64,000 nt of DNA from Variovorax sp. V213 (GCF_041154455.1 NZ_AP028664.1:1489001-1553000); one strand, 5' to 3'; numbered from the stretch's first letter, positions 38,213 through 47,508 are shown. Program-made: numbers and translations. The notes: generated from the sequence alone by a model not told the origin.

Positions 38213-41200
38213 ATGTTCGAACGAGTCATCCGGTTTTCCATCGAGCAGCGCTGGCTGATCCTGGTCGCGGTGCTGGGCATGGCCGCGCTCGGCATCTTCA
38301 GCTACCAGAAGCTGCCGATCGACGCGGTGCCCGACATCACCAACGTGCAGGTGCAGGTCAACACGGCCGCGCCCGGCCATTCGCCGCTGGAGGCCGAGCA
38401 GCGCGTGACCTATCCCATCGAGACGGTGATGGCCGGCCTGCCGGGCCTGCAGCAGACCCGGTCGCTCTCGCGCTACGGCCTCTCGCAGGTGACGGTGATC
38501 TTCGAGGACGGCACCGACATCTACTTTGCGCGGCAGCTCGTGAACGAGCGCATCCAGTCGGTGCGCGAAAGCATGCCGAACGGCATCTCGCCCGTGATCG
38601 GCCCGATCTCGACCGGCCTGGGCGAAATCTATCTCTGGACGGTCGAAGCGGAAGAGGGCGCGAAGAAGGCCGACGGCAGGCCCTACACGCCGACCGACCT
38701 GCGCGAGATCCAGGACTGGATCATCAAGCCGCAGCTGCGCAACGTGAAGGGCGTGACCGAGATCAACTCCATCGGCGGCTACGCCAAGGAGTTCCAGATC
38801 GCGCCCGACCCTGCAAAGCTGCTGGCGCACGGCCTCGCGATGACCGACCTGGTGGCCGCGCTGGAGCGCAACAACGCCAACGTGGGCGCGGGCTACATCG
38901 AGAAGCGGGGCGAGCAATACCTGATTCGCGCGCCCGGCCAGGTGAAGTCGGTGGAGGACATCGGCAACGTGATCCTCGGCAACGCCGGTGGGGTGCCGCT
39001 GCGCGTGCGCGACGTGGCCGATGTGGGCATTGGCCAGGAACTGCGCACCGGCGCGGCGACCGACAACGGCCGCGAGGTGGTCCTCGGCACGGTGTTCATG
39101 CTGATCGGCGAGAACAGCCGCACCGTCTCTCGGGCGGTCGACAAGAAGATGCAGGAAATCAACCGAACGCTGCCCGCGGGCGTGAAGGCCGTGACCGTGT
39201 ACGACCGCACCGTGCTGGTCGACAAAGCCATTGCCACAGTGAAGAAGAACCTGCTCGAAGGCGCAGTGCTGGTCATTGCCATCCTGTTCCTGTTTCTTGG
39301 CAACATCCGCGCGGCGCTGATCACCGCGCTGGTGATTCCGCTGTCGATGCTGTTCACCTTCACCGGCATGGTGAACCAGAGGATCAGTGCCAACCTCATG
39401 AGCCTGGGCGCGCTGGACTTCGGCATCATCATCGACGGCGCGGTCGTGATCGTGGAGAACTGCGTGCGGCGCCTGGCCCATGCACAGGCGAAGCATGGGC
39501 GGCCGTTGACGCGCAGCGAGCGCTTCCATGAAGTGTTCGCGGCCTCGCAGGAGGCGCGGCGCCCGCTTTTGTTCGGCCAGCTGATCATCATGATCGTGTA
39601 CCTGCCGATCTTTGCGCTCACGGGTGTGGAGGGCAAGCTGTTCCACCCGATGGCCTTCACCGTGGTGATCGCGCTGCTGGGCGCGATGATCCTGTCGATC
39701 ACGTTCATTCCGGCGGCTGTGGCGCTCTTCATCGGCAACAAGGTCAGCGAGAAGGAGAACCGCCTGATGCACTGGGCCAGGCGCGGCTACGCGCCGCTGC
39801 TGGCGCGCGCCATGGGAGCCAAGCCGCTGGTCATCACCACGGCCGTTGTGGCGGTGGTGCTCTCGGGCCTGCTGGCCACGCGGCTGGGCACGGAGTTCGT
39901 GCCCAGCCTGGGCGAGGGCGACTTCGCCGTTCAGGCGCTGCGCATTCCGGGCACCAGCCTTACGCAATCGGTCGAGATGCAAAAGCAGATCGAACGCACG
40001 CTGAAGGCGAAGTTTCCGGAGATCGAGCGCGTGTTCGCGCGCACCGGCACGGCCGAGATCGCGTCGGACCCGATGCCACCGAACATCTCCGACGGCTACA
40101 TCATGCTGAAGCCCGAGGGCGAGTGGCCCGCATCGCAAGGTACATCGCGGCGCACGCGCGCCGAGCTGCTCGCGGCCGTGCAGGAAGAGGTGGAGATGCT
40201 GCCGGGCAACAACTACGAGTTCTCGCAGCCGATCCAGCTGCGTTTCAACGAGTTGATCTCCGGCGTGCGCAGTGACGTGGCCGTGAAGATCTTCGGCGAC
40301 GACATGGAGGTGCTGGACAAGACCGCGGCCGAGGTGTCGGGCGTGCTGGGCAAGATCCCCGGCGCTGCCGAGGTCAAGGTCGAGCAGACCACCGGCCTGC
40401 CGATGCTCACGGTGAACATCGATCGCAGCAAGACTGCGCGCTACGGCCTCAACGTGGGCGACGTGCAGGAGGCGATCTCCATCGCGGTGGGCGGCCGCGA
40501 GGCGGGCACGCTGTTCGACGGCGACCGGCGCTTCGACATCATCGTGCGCCTGCCCGAGCACCTGCGCACCGACCTGGAGGCGATCAAGCGCCTCCCCGTG
40601 GCGCTGCCCAGGGGCGCAGGCGCGGAGGCGCAGCAGCGCACCAGCTTCATCCCGCTCGGCGAAGTGGCCGCGCTGGAGCTTGCGCCTGGACCGAACCAGG
40701 TCAGCCGCGAGAACGGCAAGCGCCGCATCGTGGTGAGCGCCAATGTGCGCGGCCGCGACCTTGGCTCCTTCGTGGCCGAGGCGGAAGAAGCGATGCGCAA
40801 AGTGAGCATTCCGCCGGGCTACTGGACAGCCTGGGGCGGCCAGTACGAGAACCTCGCCTCCGCCACCGAGCGGCTGCGGGTGGTGGTGCCGGTGTCGCTG
40901 CTCTTGGTGTTCACGCTGCTGTTTGCGATGTTCGGCAATCTGAAGGACGGCCTCCTGGTGTTCACCGGCATTCCGTTCGCGCTCACGGGTGGCATCGTCG
41001 CGCTGTGGCTGCGCGGCATTCCGCTGTCGATCTCCGCGGCGGTGGGCTTCATCGCGCTTTCAGGCGTGGCGGTGCTCAACGGGCTGGTGATGATCTCGTT
41101 CATCCGCAACCTGCGCGACGGCGGGTTGCCGCTCGATGCGGCGATCCGCGAAGGGGCGCTCACGCGGCTGCGGCCGGTGCTGATGACCGCGCTGGTCGCA

Positions 41201-41404
41201 TCGCTGGGCTTCGTGCCGATGGCGATCGCCACCGGCACCGGCGCGGAGGTGCAGCGTCCCCTGGCCACGGTGGTGATTGGCGGCATCCTGTCATCGACCG
41301 CGCTGACGCTGCTGGTGCTGCCGCTGCTCTACCGCATGGCGCACCGGCGCCACGAGGAGAAAGGGCGTTGCGCCGAGCTTTACCCACGGGCCGATTCCAA
41401 GTAG
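38213..41404 (+). CDS. czcA: CzcA RND-type Co/Zn/Cd efflux pump
   Basis: A 1063-residue inner-membrane proton-driven exporter taking metal from the periplasm to the outside through CzcB and CzcC. The TM4 proton-relay residues D402, D408 and E415 (in A-L-D-F-G-I-I-I-D-G-A-V-V-I-V-E) fall at the same numbers as in the Cupriavidus metallidurans protein (numbering recalled). This defines the heavy-metal HME-RND1 class for Zn/Co/Cd. Two large periplasmic loops and twelve helices are in the expected places. Last gene of the operon; cytosolic metal would be supplied to the periplasm by the nearby CadA. Confidence 0.96.
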   Translation: MFERVIRFSIEQRWLILVAVLGMAALGIFSYQKLPIDAVPDITNVQVQVNTAAPGHSPLEAEQRVTYPIETVMAGLPGLQQTRSLSRYGLSQVTVIFEDGTDIYFARQLVNERIQSVRESMPNGISPVIGPISTGLGEIYLWTVEAEEGAKKADGRPYTPTDLREIQDWIIKPQLRNVKGVTEINSIGGYAKEFQIAPDPAKLLAHGLAMTDLVAALERNNANVGAGYIEKRGEQYLIRAPGQVKSVEDIGNVILGNAGGVPLRVRDVADVGIGQELRTGAATDNGREVVLGTVFMLIGENSRTVSRAVDKKMQEINRTLPAGVKAVTVYDRTVLVDKAIATVKKNLLEGAVLVIAILFLFLGNIRAALITALVIPLSMLFTFTGMVNQRISANLMSLGALDFGIIIDGAVVIVENCVRRLAHAQAKHGRPLTRSERFHEVFAASQEARRPLLFGQLIIMIVYLPIFALTGVEGKLFHPMAFTVVIALLGAMILSITFIPAAVALFIGNKVSEKENRLMHWARRGYAPLLARAMGAKPLVITTAVVAVVLSGLLATRLGTEFVPSLGEGDFAVQALRIPGTSLTQSVEMQKQIERTLKAKFPEIERVFARTGTAEIASDPMPPNISDGYIMLKPEGEWPASQGTSRRTRAELLAAVQEEVEMLPGNNYEFSQPIQLRFNELISGVRSDVAVKIFGDDMEVLDKTAAEVSGVLGKIPGAAEVKVEQTTGLPMLTVNIDRSKTARYGLNVGDVQEAISIAVGGREAGTLFDGDRRFDIIVRLPEHLRTDLEAIKRLPVALPRGAGAEAQQRTSFIPLGEVAALELAPGPNQVSRENGKRRIVVSANVRGRDLGSFVAEAEEAMRKVSIPPGYWTAWGGQYENLASATERLRVVVPVSLLLVFTLLFAMFGNLKDGLLVFTGIPFALTGGIVALWLRGIPLSISAAVGFIALSGVAVLNGLVMISFIRNLRDGGLPLDAAIREGALTRLRPVLMTALVASLGFVPMAIATGTGAEVQRPLATVVIGGILSSTALTLLVLPLLYRMAHRRHEEKGRCAELYPRADSK

Positions 41405-41417
41405 TTTCCGGTCCCGG

Positions 41418-41444
41418 TGTCACAAACCATCCCCGTCGCGCGTC
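41418..41444 (+). promoter_or_regulatory. ECF41-type promoter motif upstream of the SDR-like gene
   Basis: TGTCACA (41418-41424) is followed after exactly 16 bases by CGTC (41441-41444). This is the promoter pattern reported for ECF41-group sigma factors, whose known targets include NAD-dependent epimerase/oxidoreductase genes, and such a gene starts 60 bases downstream. The match is from memory. No sigma-factor gene is present in the window. Confidence 0.55.
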
Positions 41445-41456
41445 TTTCTCGCATGG

Positions 41457-41473
41457 ACGTCCAAGGGGGACGT
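41457..41473 (+). promoter_or_regulatory. short hairpin in the leader of the SDR-like gene
   Basis: ACGTCC (41457-41462) and GGACGT (41468-41473) form a 6-bp stem with a five-base loop between the putative ECF41-type promoter and the gene start at 41505. It may be a leader hairpin or a regulator half-site pair. It has no U tract and so is not a terminator. Confidence 0.3.
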
Positions 41474-41504
41474 TCTCTGGACTCCCTTTCACAAGGAATC
41501 GACC

Positions 41505-42260
41505 ATGAAGATCGTCGTCATCGGAGGCTCCGGCCTCATCGGCTCGAAACTCGCCGCCAAGCTGCGCCACGCCGGCCACGAAGTCGTTGCCGCCTCACCC
41601 TCCACGGGCGTCGATACGCTCACGGGCCGGGGCCTGAAGGAGGCGCTGGCAGGTGCACAGGTGGTCGTCGACGTGGCGAACTCGCCGTCGTTCGAGGACG
41701 AGGCCGTGCTGCGCTTCTTCGAGACCTCGGGGCGCAACCTGCTCGCGGCCGAGGCCGAAGCCGGTGTGGCCCACCATATCGCGCTGTCGGTCGTCGGCAC
41801 CGACCGGCTGCTCGCGAGCGGCTATTTTCGGGCCAAGCAGGCTCAGGAGGACCTGATCGAGGCCTCGCCCGTGCCCTACACGATCGTGCAGGCCACGCAG
41901 TTCTTCGAGTTCCTTGGCGGCATTGCGAACGCGGGCGCCGCGGGCAGCGAGATCCGCCTGTCGCACGCACTGGTGCAGCCGATTGCGGCGGAAGATGTGG
42001 CCGCGGCGCTGGCCGAGATCGTGAACGAGCCGCCGGCCGGCGGGCGCGTGGAAATCGCCGGCCCCGAGGCGGTGCCGCTGGACGACCTGGTGCGGCGCTA
42101 TCTCGCCGCGACAGGCGACTCCCGGCAAGTGGTCACCGATGCCAACGCGGATTACTTCGGCGTGCGCCTCGACGACCGCTCGCTCACGCCGGCTGCCGGT
42201 GCGCGCCTCGCGCCGACCGGCTTCGACGCCTGGTTCGGGCAGCGCGCCGCGGCCGCCTAG
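41505..42260 (+). CDS. NAD(P)-binding SDR/NmrA-like oxidoreductase
   Basis: A 251-residue Rossmann protein beginning M-K-I-V-V-I-G-G-S-G-L-I-G-S-K, the glycine motif of atypical SDRs. Y-F-R-A-K-Q-A-Q-E-D-L-I at about 107-118 carries the Tyr/Lys-like segment of the NAD(P)H-binding (NmrA) family. The substrate is unknown. An ECF41-type promoter motif lies upstream, and ECF41 regulons often contain a gene of this class, so stress-related redox chemistry is plausible. Its final four bases overlap the convergent mog gene. Confidence 0.88.
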   Translation: MKIVVIGGSGLIGSKLAAKLRHAGHEVVAASPSTGVDTLTGRGLKEALAGAQVVVDVANSPSFEDEAVLRFFETSGRNLLAAEAEAGVAHHIALSVVGTDRLLASGYFRAKQAQEDLIEASPVPYTIVQATQFFEFLGGIANAGAAGSEIRLSHALVQPIAAEDVAAALAEIVNEPPAGGRVEIAGPEAVPLDDLVRRYLAATGDSRQVVTDANADYFGVRLDDRSLTPAAGARLAPTGFDAWFGQRAAAA

Positions 42261-42859
42261 CGCGGCGGCCGGATGGCCGTCTTGGGCCGGAACGCCTTGC
42301 AGACCGTGTCGTCGGTCTCCAGGTACGGCCCGCCGATCAGGTCGATGCAATAGGGCACCGCCGCAAAGATGCCCGGCACGACCTGCACGCCTTCGGTGTC
42401 CTTGAGCCCTTCGAGCGTTTCCGCAATCGATTTGGGCTGCCCTGGCAGGTTGATGATCAGGCTCTTGTCGCGGATCACCGCCACCTGGCGTGAAAGGATC
42501 GCGGTGGGCACGAAGCGCAGGCTGATCTGGCGCATCTGCTCGCCGAAGCCGGGCATTTCCTTGTGGGCCACGGCCAGGGTGGCCTCGGGCGTCACATCGC
42601 GCAATGCCGGGCCGGTGCCACCCGTGGTCAGCACCAGCGAACAACCGGCGTTCACCAGCTCGATCAGCGTGGCGCTGATGAGGGCCGTCTCGTCGGGAAT
42701 CAGACGGGCCTCGAAATCGATGGGATTCTTCAGCGCCCGGCCGAGCCATTCCTTCAGCGAAGGCAGGCCCTTGTCTTCGTAGGTGCCGCTGGAGGCACGG
42801 TCGCTGATGGAGACGATGCCGATGCGGACCGAATCAGGTGCAGAAGACAGGGCGCTCAT
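42257..42859 (-). CDS. mog: molybdopterin adenylyltransferase (Mog/MoaB family)
   Basis: A 200-residue protein that adenylates molybdopterin before molybdenum insertion. The family motifs are clear: S-D-R-A-S-S-G near residue 20, T-T-G-G-T-G-P at about 78-84, D-V-T-P-E-A-T, and L-P-G-Q-P-K-S-I near residue 140. Molybdenum cofactor is needed by the nitrate reductase at the right edge of the window, though that is 20 kb away. Its ATG overlaps the upstream darP stop by four bases, so both are in one operon. Confidence 0.93.
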   Translation of the reverse strand: MSALSSAPDSVRIGIVSISDRASSGTYEDKGLPSLKEWLGRALKNPIDFEARLIPDETALISATLIELVNAGCSLVLTTGGTGPALRDVTPEATLAVAHKEMPGFGEQMRQISLRFVPTAILSRQVAVIRDKSLIINLPGQPKSIAETLEGLKDTEGVQVVPGIFAAVPYCIDLIGGPYLETDDTVCKAFRPKTAIRPPR

Positions 42860-43512
42860 GCGTCGTCTTCCCGGTCTTGCGCGGCAGCCTCCGCAGCGTG
42901 GTCGGCGCCACCGTGCACCGCCAGCTGGGCACGCACCAGCTGGAAGATCTCGCGGTAGGCCTTGCCCTGGCGCGGCGCTTCACCGGCGGGGCCGGACTTC
43001 ATGTCCTTGCGGGCCTGGCGCACCAGGGCGCGCAGCTGCTGGGAATCGGTGGCGGGGTGGGTTTCGATCCAGCCGCCGAGGGCGTCGTCGTCGGCAATCA
43101 GCCGGTCGCGCCAGCGTTCGGCCTCGTGCAGCGCGGCGGTTTCGGCCGCCGGCACGCTGTTCTGCTCGGTCAGGGCGAGCTTCACGGCCTCCAGCACCTC
43201 GGGCTCCAGCTTGCGCATCAGCTTGCCGATGAACTGCATCTGGCGGCGCTTGCCCTCGAAATTGGTGATGCGCTTGGCCTCGGCCACGGCGTCGATCAGT
43301 TTTTCGTCGAGCGGGAGCGCATCGAACAGGCCGGCGCGCAGGCCGAGCAGCTCGGTGCCGAGTTTTTGCAGTTCGTCGCTTTCGCGCTTGAGATCGGTGC
43401 GGCTGGCTTCGTCGGTGCCCTTGAGCTCGCGCTTGAGCTCCAGGTCGAGCTCGCTGCCTTCGGCGACGAACTGGCCACGGACGAAATAGCCTTTTTTGGG
43501 TTTGCGGGACAT
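42856..43512 (-). CDS. darP: ribosome biogenesis factor YjgA/DarP
   Basis: A 218-residue highly charged helical protein of the DUF615/YjgA family. The family associates with pre-50S particles and supports late large-subunit maturation. The basic N-terminus M-S-R-K-P-K-K-G-Y-F-V-R-G-Q-F-V and the central R-R-Q-M-Q-F-I-G-K-L-M-R are characteristic. The start at 43512 is chosen because these N-terminal residues are conserved; upstream frame is unrelated. It diverges from pmbA across 106 bases, a common neighbour pairing (yjgA/pmbA). Confidence 0.93.
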   Translation of the reverse strand: MSRKPKKGYFVRGQFVAEGSELDLELKRELKGTDEASRTDLKRESDELQKLGTELLGLRAGLFDALPLDEKLIDAVAEAKRITNFEGKRRQMQFIGKLMRKLEPEVLEAVKLALTEQNSVPAAETAALHEAERWRDRLIADDDALGGWIETHPATDSQQLRALVRQARKDMKSGPAGEAPRQGKAYREIFQLVRAQLAVHGGADHAAEAAAQDREDDA

Positions 43513-43618
43513 GGGGTGGATTCTGGGCCGCACCGTGCGGCGTTGCAACGCGTGCAATGCGCAGTGGGAAGCTGGAGGGAAAACGGAATGTGGGGTGCGC
43601 AAGTATCATAGCCACCAC

Positions 43619-44989
43619 ATGACGACATCCTCCTCGCGCGCCGATTCCGGCTTCGCCTACAGCCGCTCCTTCTTCGAAAACCTGGTCGACTCGGCCCTGG
43701 CCCACGCCAAAAAGCTCGGTGCCACCGATGCCGGCGCCGAGGCCTCCGAGGGCTGCGGCCTCAGCGTCTCGGTCCGCAAGGGCGAACTCGAGAACGTCGA
43801 GCGCAACCGCGACAAGTCGCTGGGCATCACGGTCTACGTGGGCCACCGCCGCGGCAACGCCAGCACCTCCGACTTCTCCGAAGCCGCCATTGCCCAGACG
43901 GTGCAGGCCGCCTACGACATCGCCCGCTTCACGGCCGAAGACCCGGTCAGCGGTCTTCCCGACGAGGAAGACATTGCCAAGGTCCACCCGGAACTCGACC
44001 TGTTCCACCCCTGGGACGTGACCAGCGAGCAGGCCGCCAGGCTGGCGCTGGAATGCGAAGAAGCAGCGCTTTCGACCGACAAGCGCATCACCAACAGCGA
44101 AGGCGCGGGCGTCTCGGCCCAGCAGAGCCACTTCTTCAGCGCCCATACGCATGGTTTCCGCGGCGGCTATGCGAGCTCGCGGCATTCGATTTCGGTCGCG
44201 CCCATCGCCGGCAAGGGCGACGACATGCAGCGCGACTCCTGGTACAGCTCCATGCGATCGGCCGGCGAGCTGGCCAGCCCGCAGGCCGTGGGCCGCTACG
44301 CCGCCGAACGGGCGCTGAGCCGGCTCAAGTCGCGCAAGATCAAGACCACCGAATGCCCGGTGCTGTTCGAGTCGCCGCTGGCCGTGGGCCTCTTGGGCGG
44401 GCTGGTGCAGGCCGTGAGCGGCGGGGCGCTGTACCGCAAGAGCACCTTTTTGCTCGATTCGCTCGGCAAGCCGGTCCTGCCCAAGCACGTGGACGTGGCG
44501 GAAGACCCGCACATCCTGCGCGGCAAGGGCAGTTCGCCGTTTGACGACGAAGGCGTGGTGACCCGCGCGCGCAAGGTGGTCGATGCCGGGCGGCTCGAGG
44601 GCTATTTTCTCTCGACCTATTCGGCGCGCAAGCTGGGCATGAAGACCACCGGCAACGCCGGCGGCTCGCACAACCTGATCCTGAGCTCGCGCCTCACCAA
44701 GGCCGGCGACGACCTCGACGCCATGCTCGCCAAGCTCGGCACCGGCCTGTTCGTGATCGAGCTGATGGGGCAGGGCGTGAACTACGTGACCGGCGATTAT
44801 TCGCGCGGCGCCAGCGGCTTCTGGGTCGAGAAGGGCCGCATTGCCTTCCCGGTACACGAGATCACCATTGCCGGCAACCTGAAGGACATGCTGATGGGCA
44901 TCGAGGCCATCGGGGCCGATGCCTACACCTTTGGCGCCAAGACCACCGGGTCGGTCCTGGTCAACCGCATGAAGGTGGCCGGCAGCTGA
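43619..44989 (+). CDS. pmbA: metalloprotease PmbA/TldE
   Basis: A 456-residue subunit of the TldD/TldE (PmbA) protease, which processes modified peptides such as microcins and degrades unstructured proteins. The N-terminal domain contains S-V-R-K-G-E-L-E-N-V-E-R-N-R, and the C-terminal part contains S-T-Y-S-A-R-K-L-G-M-K-T-T-G-N-A-G-G and the final G-N-L-K-D-M-L, all family hallmarks. TldE has lost the zinc site carried by TldD; no tldD gene lies in this window. The ATG at 43619 is the best start. Confidence 0.94.
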   Translation: MTTSSSRADSGFAYSRSFFENLVDSALAHAKKLGATDAGAEASEGCGLSVSVRKGELENVERNRDKSLGITVYVGHRRGNASTSDFSEAAIAQTVQAAYDIARFTAEDPVSGLPDEEDIAKVHPELDLFHPWDVTSEQAARLALECEEAALSTDKRITNSEGAGVSAQQSHFFSAHTHGFRGGYASSRHSISVAPIAGKGDDMQRDSWYSSMRSAGELASPQAVGRYAAERALSRLKSRKIKTTECPVLFESPLAVGLLGGLVQAVSGGALYRKSTFLLDSLGKPVLPKHVDVAEDPHILRGKGSSPFDDEGVVTRARKVVDAGRLEGYFLSTYSARKLGMKTTGNAGGSHNLILSSRLTKAGDDLDAMLAKLGTGLFVIELMGQGVNYVTGDYSRGASGFWVEKGRIAFPVHEITIAGNLKDMLMGIEAIGADAYTFGAKTTGSVLVNRMKVAGS

Positions 44990-45011
44990 CGAGGCCGCCG
45001 CGCACCGTCGC

Positions 45012-45803
45012 TCAGACGATGCGCACCGACAGGTTCGGCAGGCCGTCGATGTGGATCTCGACCACGTCGCCGCGCACCACCGGACCCACATTCTCGGGCG
45101 TGCCCGAGTAGATGATGTCGCCGGGCATCAGCTCGAAAGCCTGGGACAGCCGGCTGATCTGCTCGGCCACCGACCAGATCATGTACTTGAGCGTGGCGTT
45201 CTGCCTGGTCTGGCCGTTCACCTTGAGCCAGATCGCGCCGTCGGTGTAGTGGCCGACCTTGGCCACCGGATGGATCGGCCCGATCGGCGCCGACTTGTCG
45301 AAGCTCTTGCCGATTTCCCACGGCTTTTTCTGGTCGCCCATCTCGCGCTGGAGGTCGCGGCGGGTCATGTCCAGCCCGAGCGAGTAGCCGTAGACGAGGC
45401 CCAGCGCATCCGCCGGGGCGACGTCGCGGCCGCCCTTGCCGAGTGCCACGACCAGTTCCACTTCGTAGTGGTAGTTTTTCGTCAGCGGGGGGTATGGATG
45501 GTCGGCCACGGTGCCGGGCGTGACGACCTGGATCGCGTCCGTCGGCTTCTGGAAGAAGAAGGGCGGCTCGCGGGTGGGATCGGAACCCATCTCGCGCGCA
45601 TGGGCCGCATAGTTGCGGCCGATGCAATAGACGCGGCGCACCGGAAACACCTGTTCGCTGCCGACGATCGGAACCGTGGCCTGCGCGACGGTGAAGGGCG
45701 TCTGCGGCGCGCGCGATGCACCGGCCGGCAGGGCGCAGCCGGTCATCGCGCCGGCGGCCATGGCGGCAGAACCGGCCAGAAGGCCGCGTCGTGAACTGGA
45801 CAT
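45012..45803 (-). CDS. fumarylacetoacetate hydrolase family protein with lipoprotein/Tat-like signal
   Basis: A 263-residue protein of the FAH family, which hydrolyses or decarboxylates acylpyruvates using a divalent metal. Visible motifs are I-G-R-N-Y-A-A-H, V-E-L-V-V-A-L-G-K-G-G (metal-binding Glu), G-Y-S-L-G-L-D-M-T-R-R-D, and S-G-T-P-E-N-V-G-P-V. The N-terminus M-S-S-S-R-R-G-L-L-A-G-S-A-A-M-A-A-G-A is a twin-arginine-type signal ending in a lipobox T-G-C (Cys23), which is unusual because the family is cytosolic. Divergent from an AraC regulator, which is probably its activator. Confidence 0.9.
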   Translation of the reverse strand: MSSSRRGLLAGSAAMAAGAMTGCALPAGASRAPQTPFTVAQATVPIVGSEQVFPVRRVYCIGRNYAAHAREMGSDPTREPPFFFQKPTDAIQVVTPGTVADHPYPPLTKNYHYEVELVVALGKGGRDVAPADALGLVYGYSLGLDMTRRDLQREMGDQKKPWEIGKSFDKSAPIGPIHPVAKVGHYTDGAIWLKVNGQTRQNATLKYMIWSVAEQISRLSQAFELMPGDIIYSGTPENVGPVVRGDVVEIHIDGLPNLSVRIV

Positions 45804-45974
45804 GATTTTTGTCTCCTGGATTTCTTGGGTAAGCGATGAAAGCCGGCCGTGCCAGCCGGGCCATTCTGGAGCGCGCGGCGCCGCTGCTTCCGCACGCATC
45901 TACGCAAAAACAGGACGCAAGCAACACCGGGCGCCCGCACGAACAGCCCTGGGGCCAGGGCTTACCATCGCGCC

Positions 45975-46937
45975 ATGCCGGCCCTTCGATCCAGCCTGCG
46001 CCTCTACGGCATGCAGGAGCGCGCGAACCACCTCGACTTCGACATTCGCTTCGAAGGTGCACGGGACGTGCTGGCGCGGCCGCACCGGCACGAGTACTTC
46101 CAGATACAGGTCAGCATCCATGGAGGCTCGCAACAGGTGATCGGCGGCGCGGTGCGCCCGTTCACCGCGGGGCACCTGAGCTTCGTGCTGCCCTACCGCG
46201 TGCACGTGGTGCCGCATCCGCCCGGCGCGCGCTATGCCATCGTGAACTTCGACCAGGGCTTTCTGTGGCCCGAACTGGCGGTGGAGACGCTCGATCTGGA
46301 GGAGGTGCCGGTGGCGCGCCAGCCCGAGCTTGCGCCTTTCCTGTTCCAGGAGTACGTGGACTTCCACTTTGGCGAGGCCGATTTCGCGCGCATCCTTGCC
46401 TGGCTCGATGAGCTCGCGGCGTTGAACCGGGAGCGGCGCTTCGGTGCCGGGAGCGCGATCCGCGGCGTCCTGCTGCAGCTGATGGCGCTCGCGTGCAATC
46501 GGCTCGAGCCGCAACTGCTCGCGCAGGCGGCGCTGCAGAGCGGCCGCAGCCCGGGCCGCGATGCGCTGCAGCGCGTGATGCGCTATGTGCGCGAGCACTT
46601 GGGCGAGGAGATGTCGCTCAACGATGCCGCGGCGGCCGCGATGCTGTCGCCCAACTACCTCGCGCACCTGCTCAAGAAGCAGACCCACCGCACCTTCACC
46701 GAGCTGGTGACCGAGCGCCGCCTCGAGCGCGCGAAGGAGTTGCTCGTCACCTCGAACGCCCGCATCGGCGACATCGCGCGGCAATGCGGTTTCCACGACG
46801 CGGTGTACTTCAGCCGCCGCTTCAGGCTGCGCAACGGCGTCACGCCGCGGCAGTTCCGCAGTGAAGCCGATGCCGGAGTGGCCAGGGCGGCGGAGCCCAA
46901 CGATCATCGAGCCATCTCTAAGATGTGCTCCACATGA
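45975..46937 (+). CDS. AraC family transcriptional regulator
   Basis: A 320-residue regulator with an N-terminal cupin-like sensor (H-R-H-E-Y-F-Q-I-Q-V-S near 38-48 and G-H-L-S-F-V-L-P) and C-terminal AraC HTH (S-L-N-D-A-A-A-A-A-M-L-S-P-N-Y-L and the second helix R-I-G-D-I-A-R-Q-C-G-F). It diverges from the FAH-like lipoprotein gene, with 171 bases between. Its final codons overlap the ATG of the deoxyribosyltransferase gene by four bases. Confidence 0.93.
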   Translation: MPALRSSLRLYGMQERANHLDFDIRFEGARDVLARPHRHEYFQIQVSIHGGSQQVIGGAVRPFTAGHLSFVLPYRVHVVPHPPGARYAIVNFDQGFLWPELAVETLDLEEVPVARQPELAPFLFQEYVDFHFGEADFARILAWLDELAALNRERRFGAGSAIRGVLLQLMALACNRLEPQLLAQAALQSGRSPGRDALQRVMRYVREHLGEEMSLNDAAAAAMLSPNYLAHLLKKQTHRTFTELVTERRLERAKELLVTSNARIGDIARQCGFHDAVYFSRRFRLRNGVTPRQFRSEADAGVARAAEPNDHRAISKMCST

Positions 46938-47476
46938 ACCCAAACCCAGAAATTCCGGCACGCCCGAAGATCTATCTTGCGGGACCGGATGTCTTTCGCC
47001 CCGACGCCAGGGACCACTTCGTGCGGCTTGCCGCGGCTTGCGATGCGCTGGGGCTTGCGGCCCTGCTGCCGGCCGATGGCAACGATCAGCCAGGTGCCAG
47101 CGCGCCGGAAGAGCAGATCTACGAGGCCAACATGCAGCGGCTCCGCAGCGCGGATGGTGTCGTGGCCAACCTCGCTTGCTTCCGTGGCCTGGAGCCCGAC
47201 TCGGGGACGGTGTTCGAGGTGGGCGCCGCGGTGGCACTGCGGATTCCGGTCGTGGCCTACGGCGTGCCCGCGGGCAGCTATGCGGATCGCGCCCGGTCTC
47301 TCTTGCAGTGCGCGCCCGATGCGGCTGGGGTGCTGCGCGAGACCGGCAGCGGCATTGCGGTGGAAGACTTCGGCCAGCCGCTGAACCTGATGCTGGCCTG
47401 TTCGATCCACATCGCGCCGACTCCGGAAGAAGCGCTGCGAAAGATGGCGCAGCTGCTTGCAGTTCAGCTGCGCTGA
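46934..47476 (+). CDS. nucleoside 2-deoxyribosyltransferase family protein
   Basis: A 180-residue protein of the NDT family, which cleaves or exchanges the glycosidic bond of 2'-deoxynucleosides. The N-terminal K-I-Y-L-A-G-P-D-V-F-R-P motif, the D-G-V-V-A-N-L (active-site Asp region) and D-S-G-T-V-F-E-V-G-A-A (catalytic Glu) are present. The ATG at 46934 overlaps the araC stop. It converges on a LysR gene with 32 bases between. Role in nucleotide salvage is expected from the family. Confidence 0.9.
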   Translation: MNPNPEIPARPKIYLAGPDVFRPDARDHFVRLAAACDALGLAALLPADGNDQPGASAPEEQIYEANMQRLRSADGVVANLACFRGLEPDSGTVFEVGAAVALRIPVVAYGVPAGSYADRARSLLQCAPDAAGVLRETGSGIAVEDFGQPLNLMLACSIHIAPTPEEALRKMAQLLAVQLR

Positions 47477-47508
47477 GCCGCAAGCCGGCCTCGCGTTCAG
47501 CGGTCAGG

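Noticed and set aside
36899..40561. Minus-strand open frame of 1220 codons opposite czcB/czcA
   Set aside because: Antisense shadow of strongly biased coding sequence; low-complexity His/Arg/Asp content.
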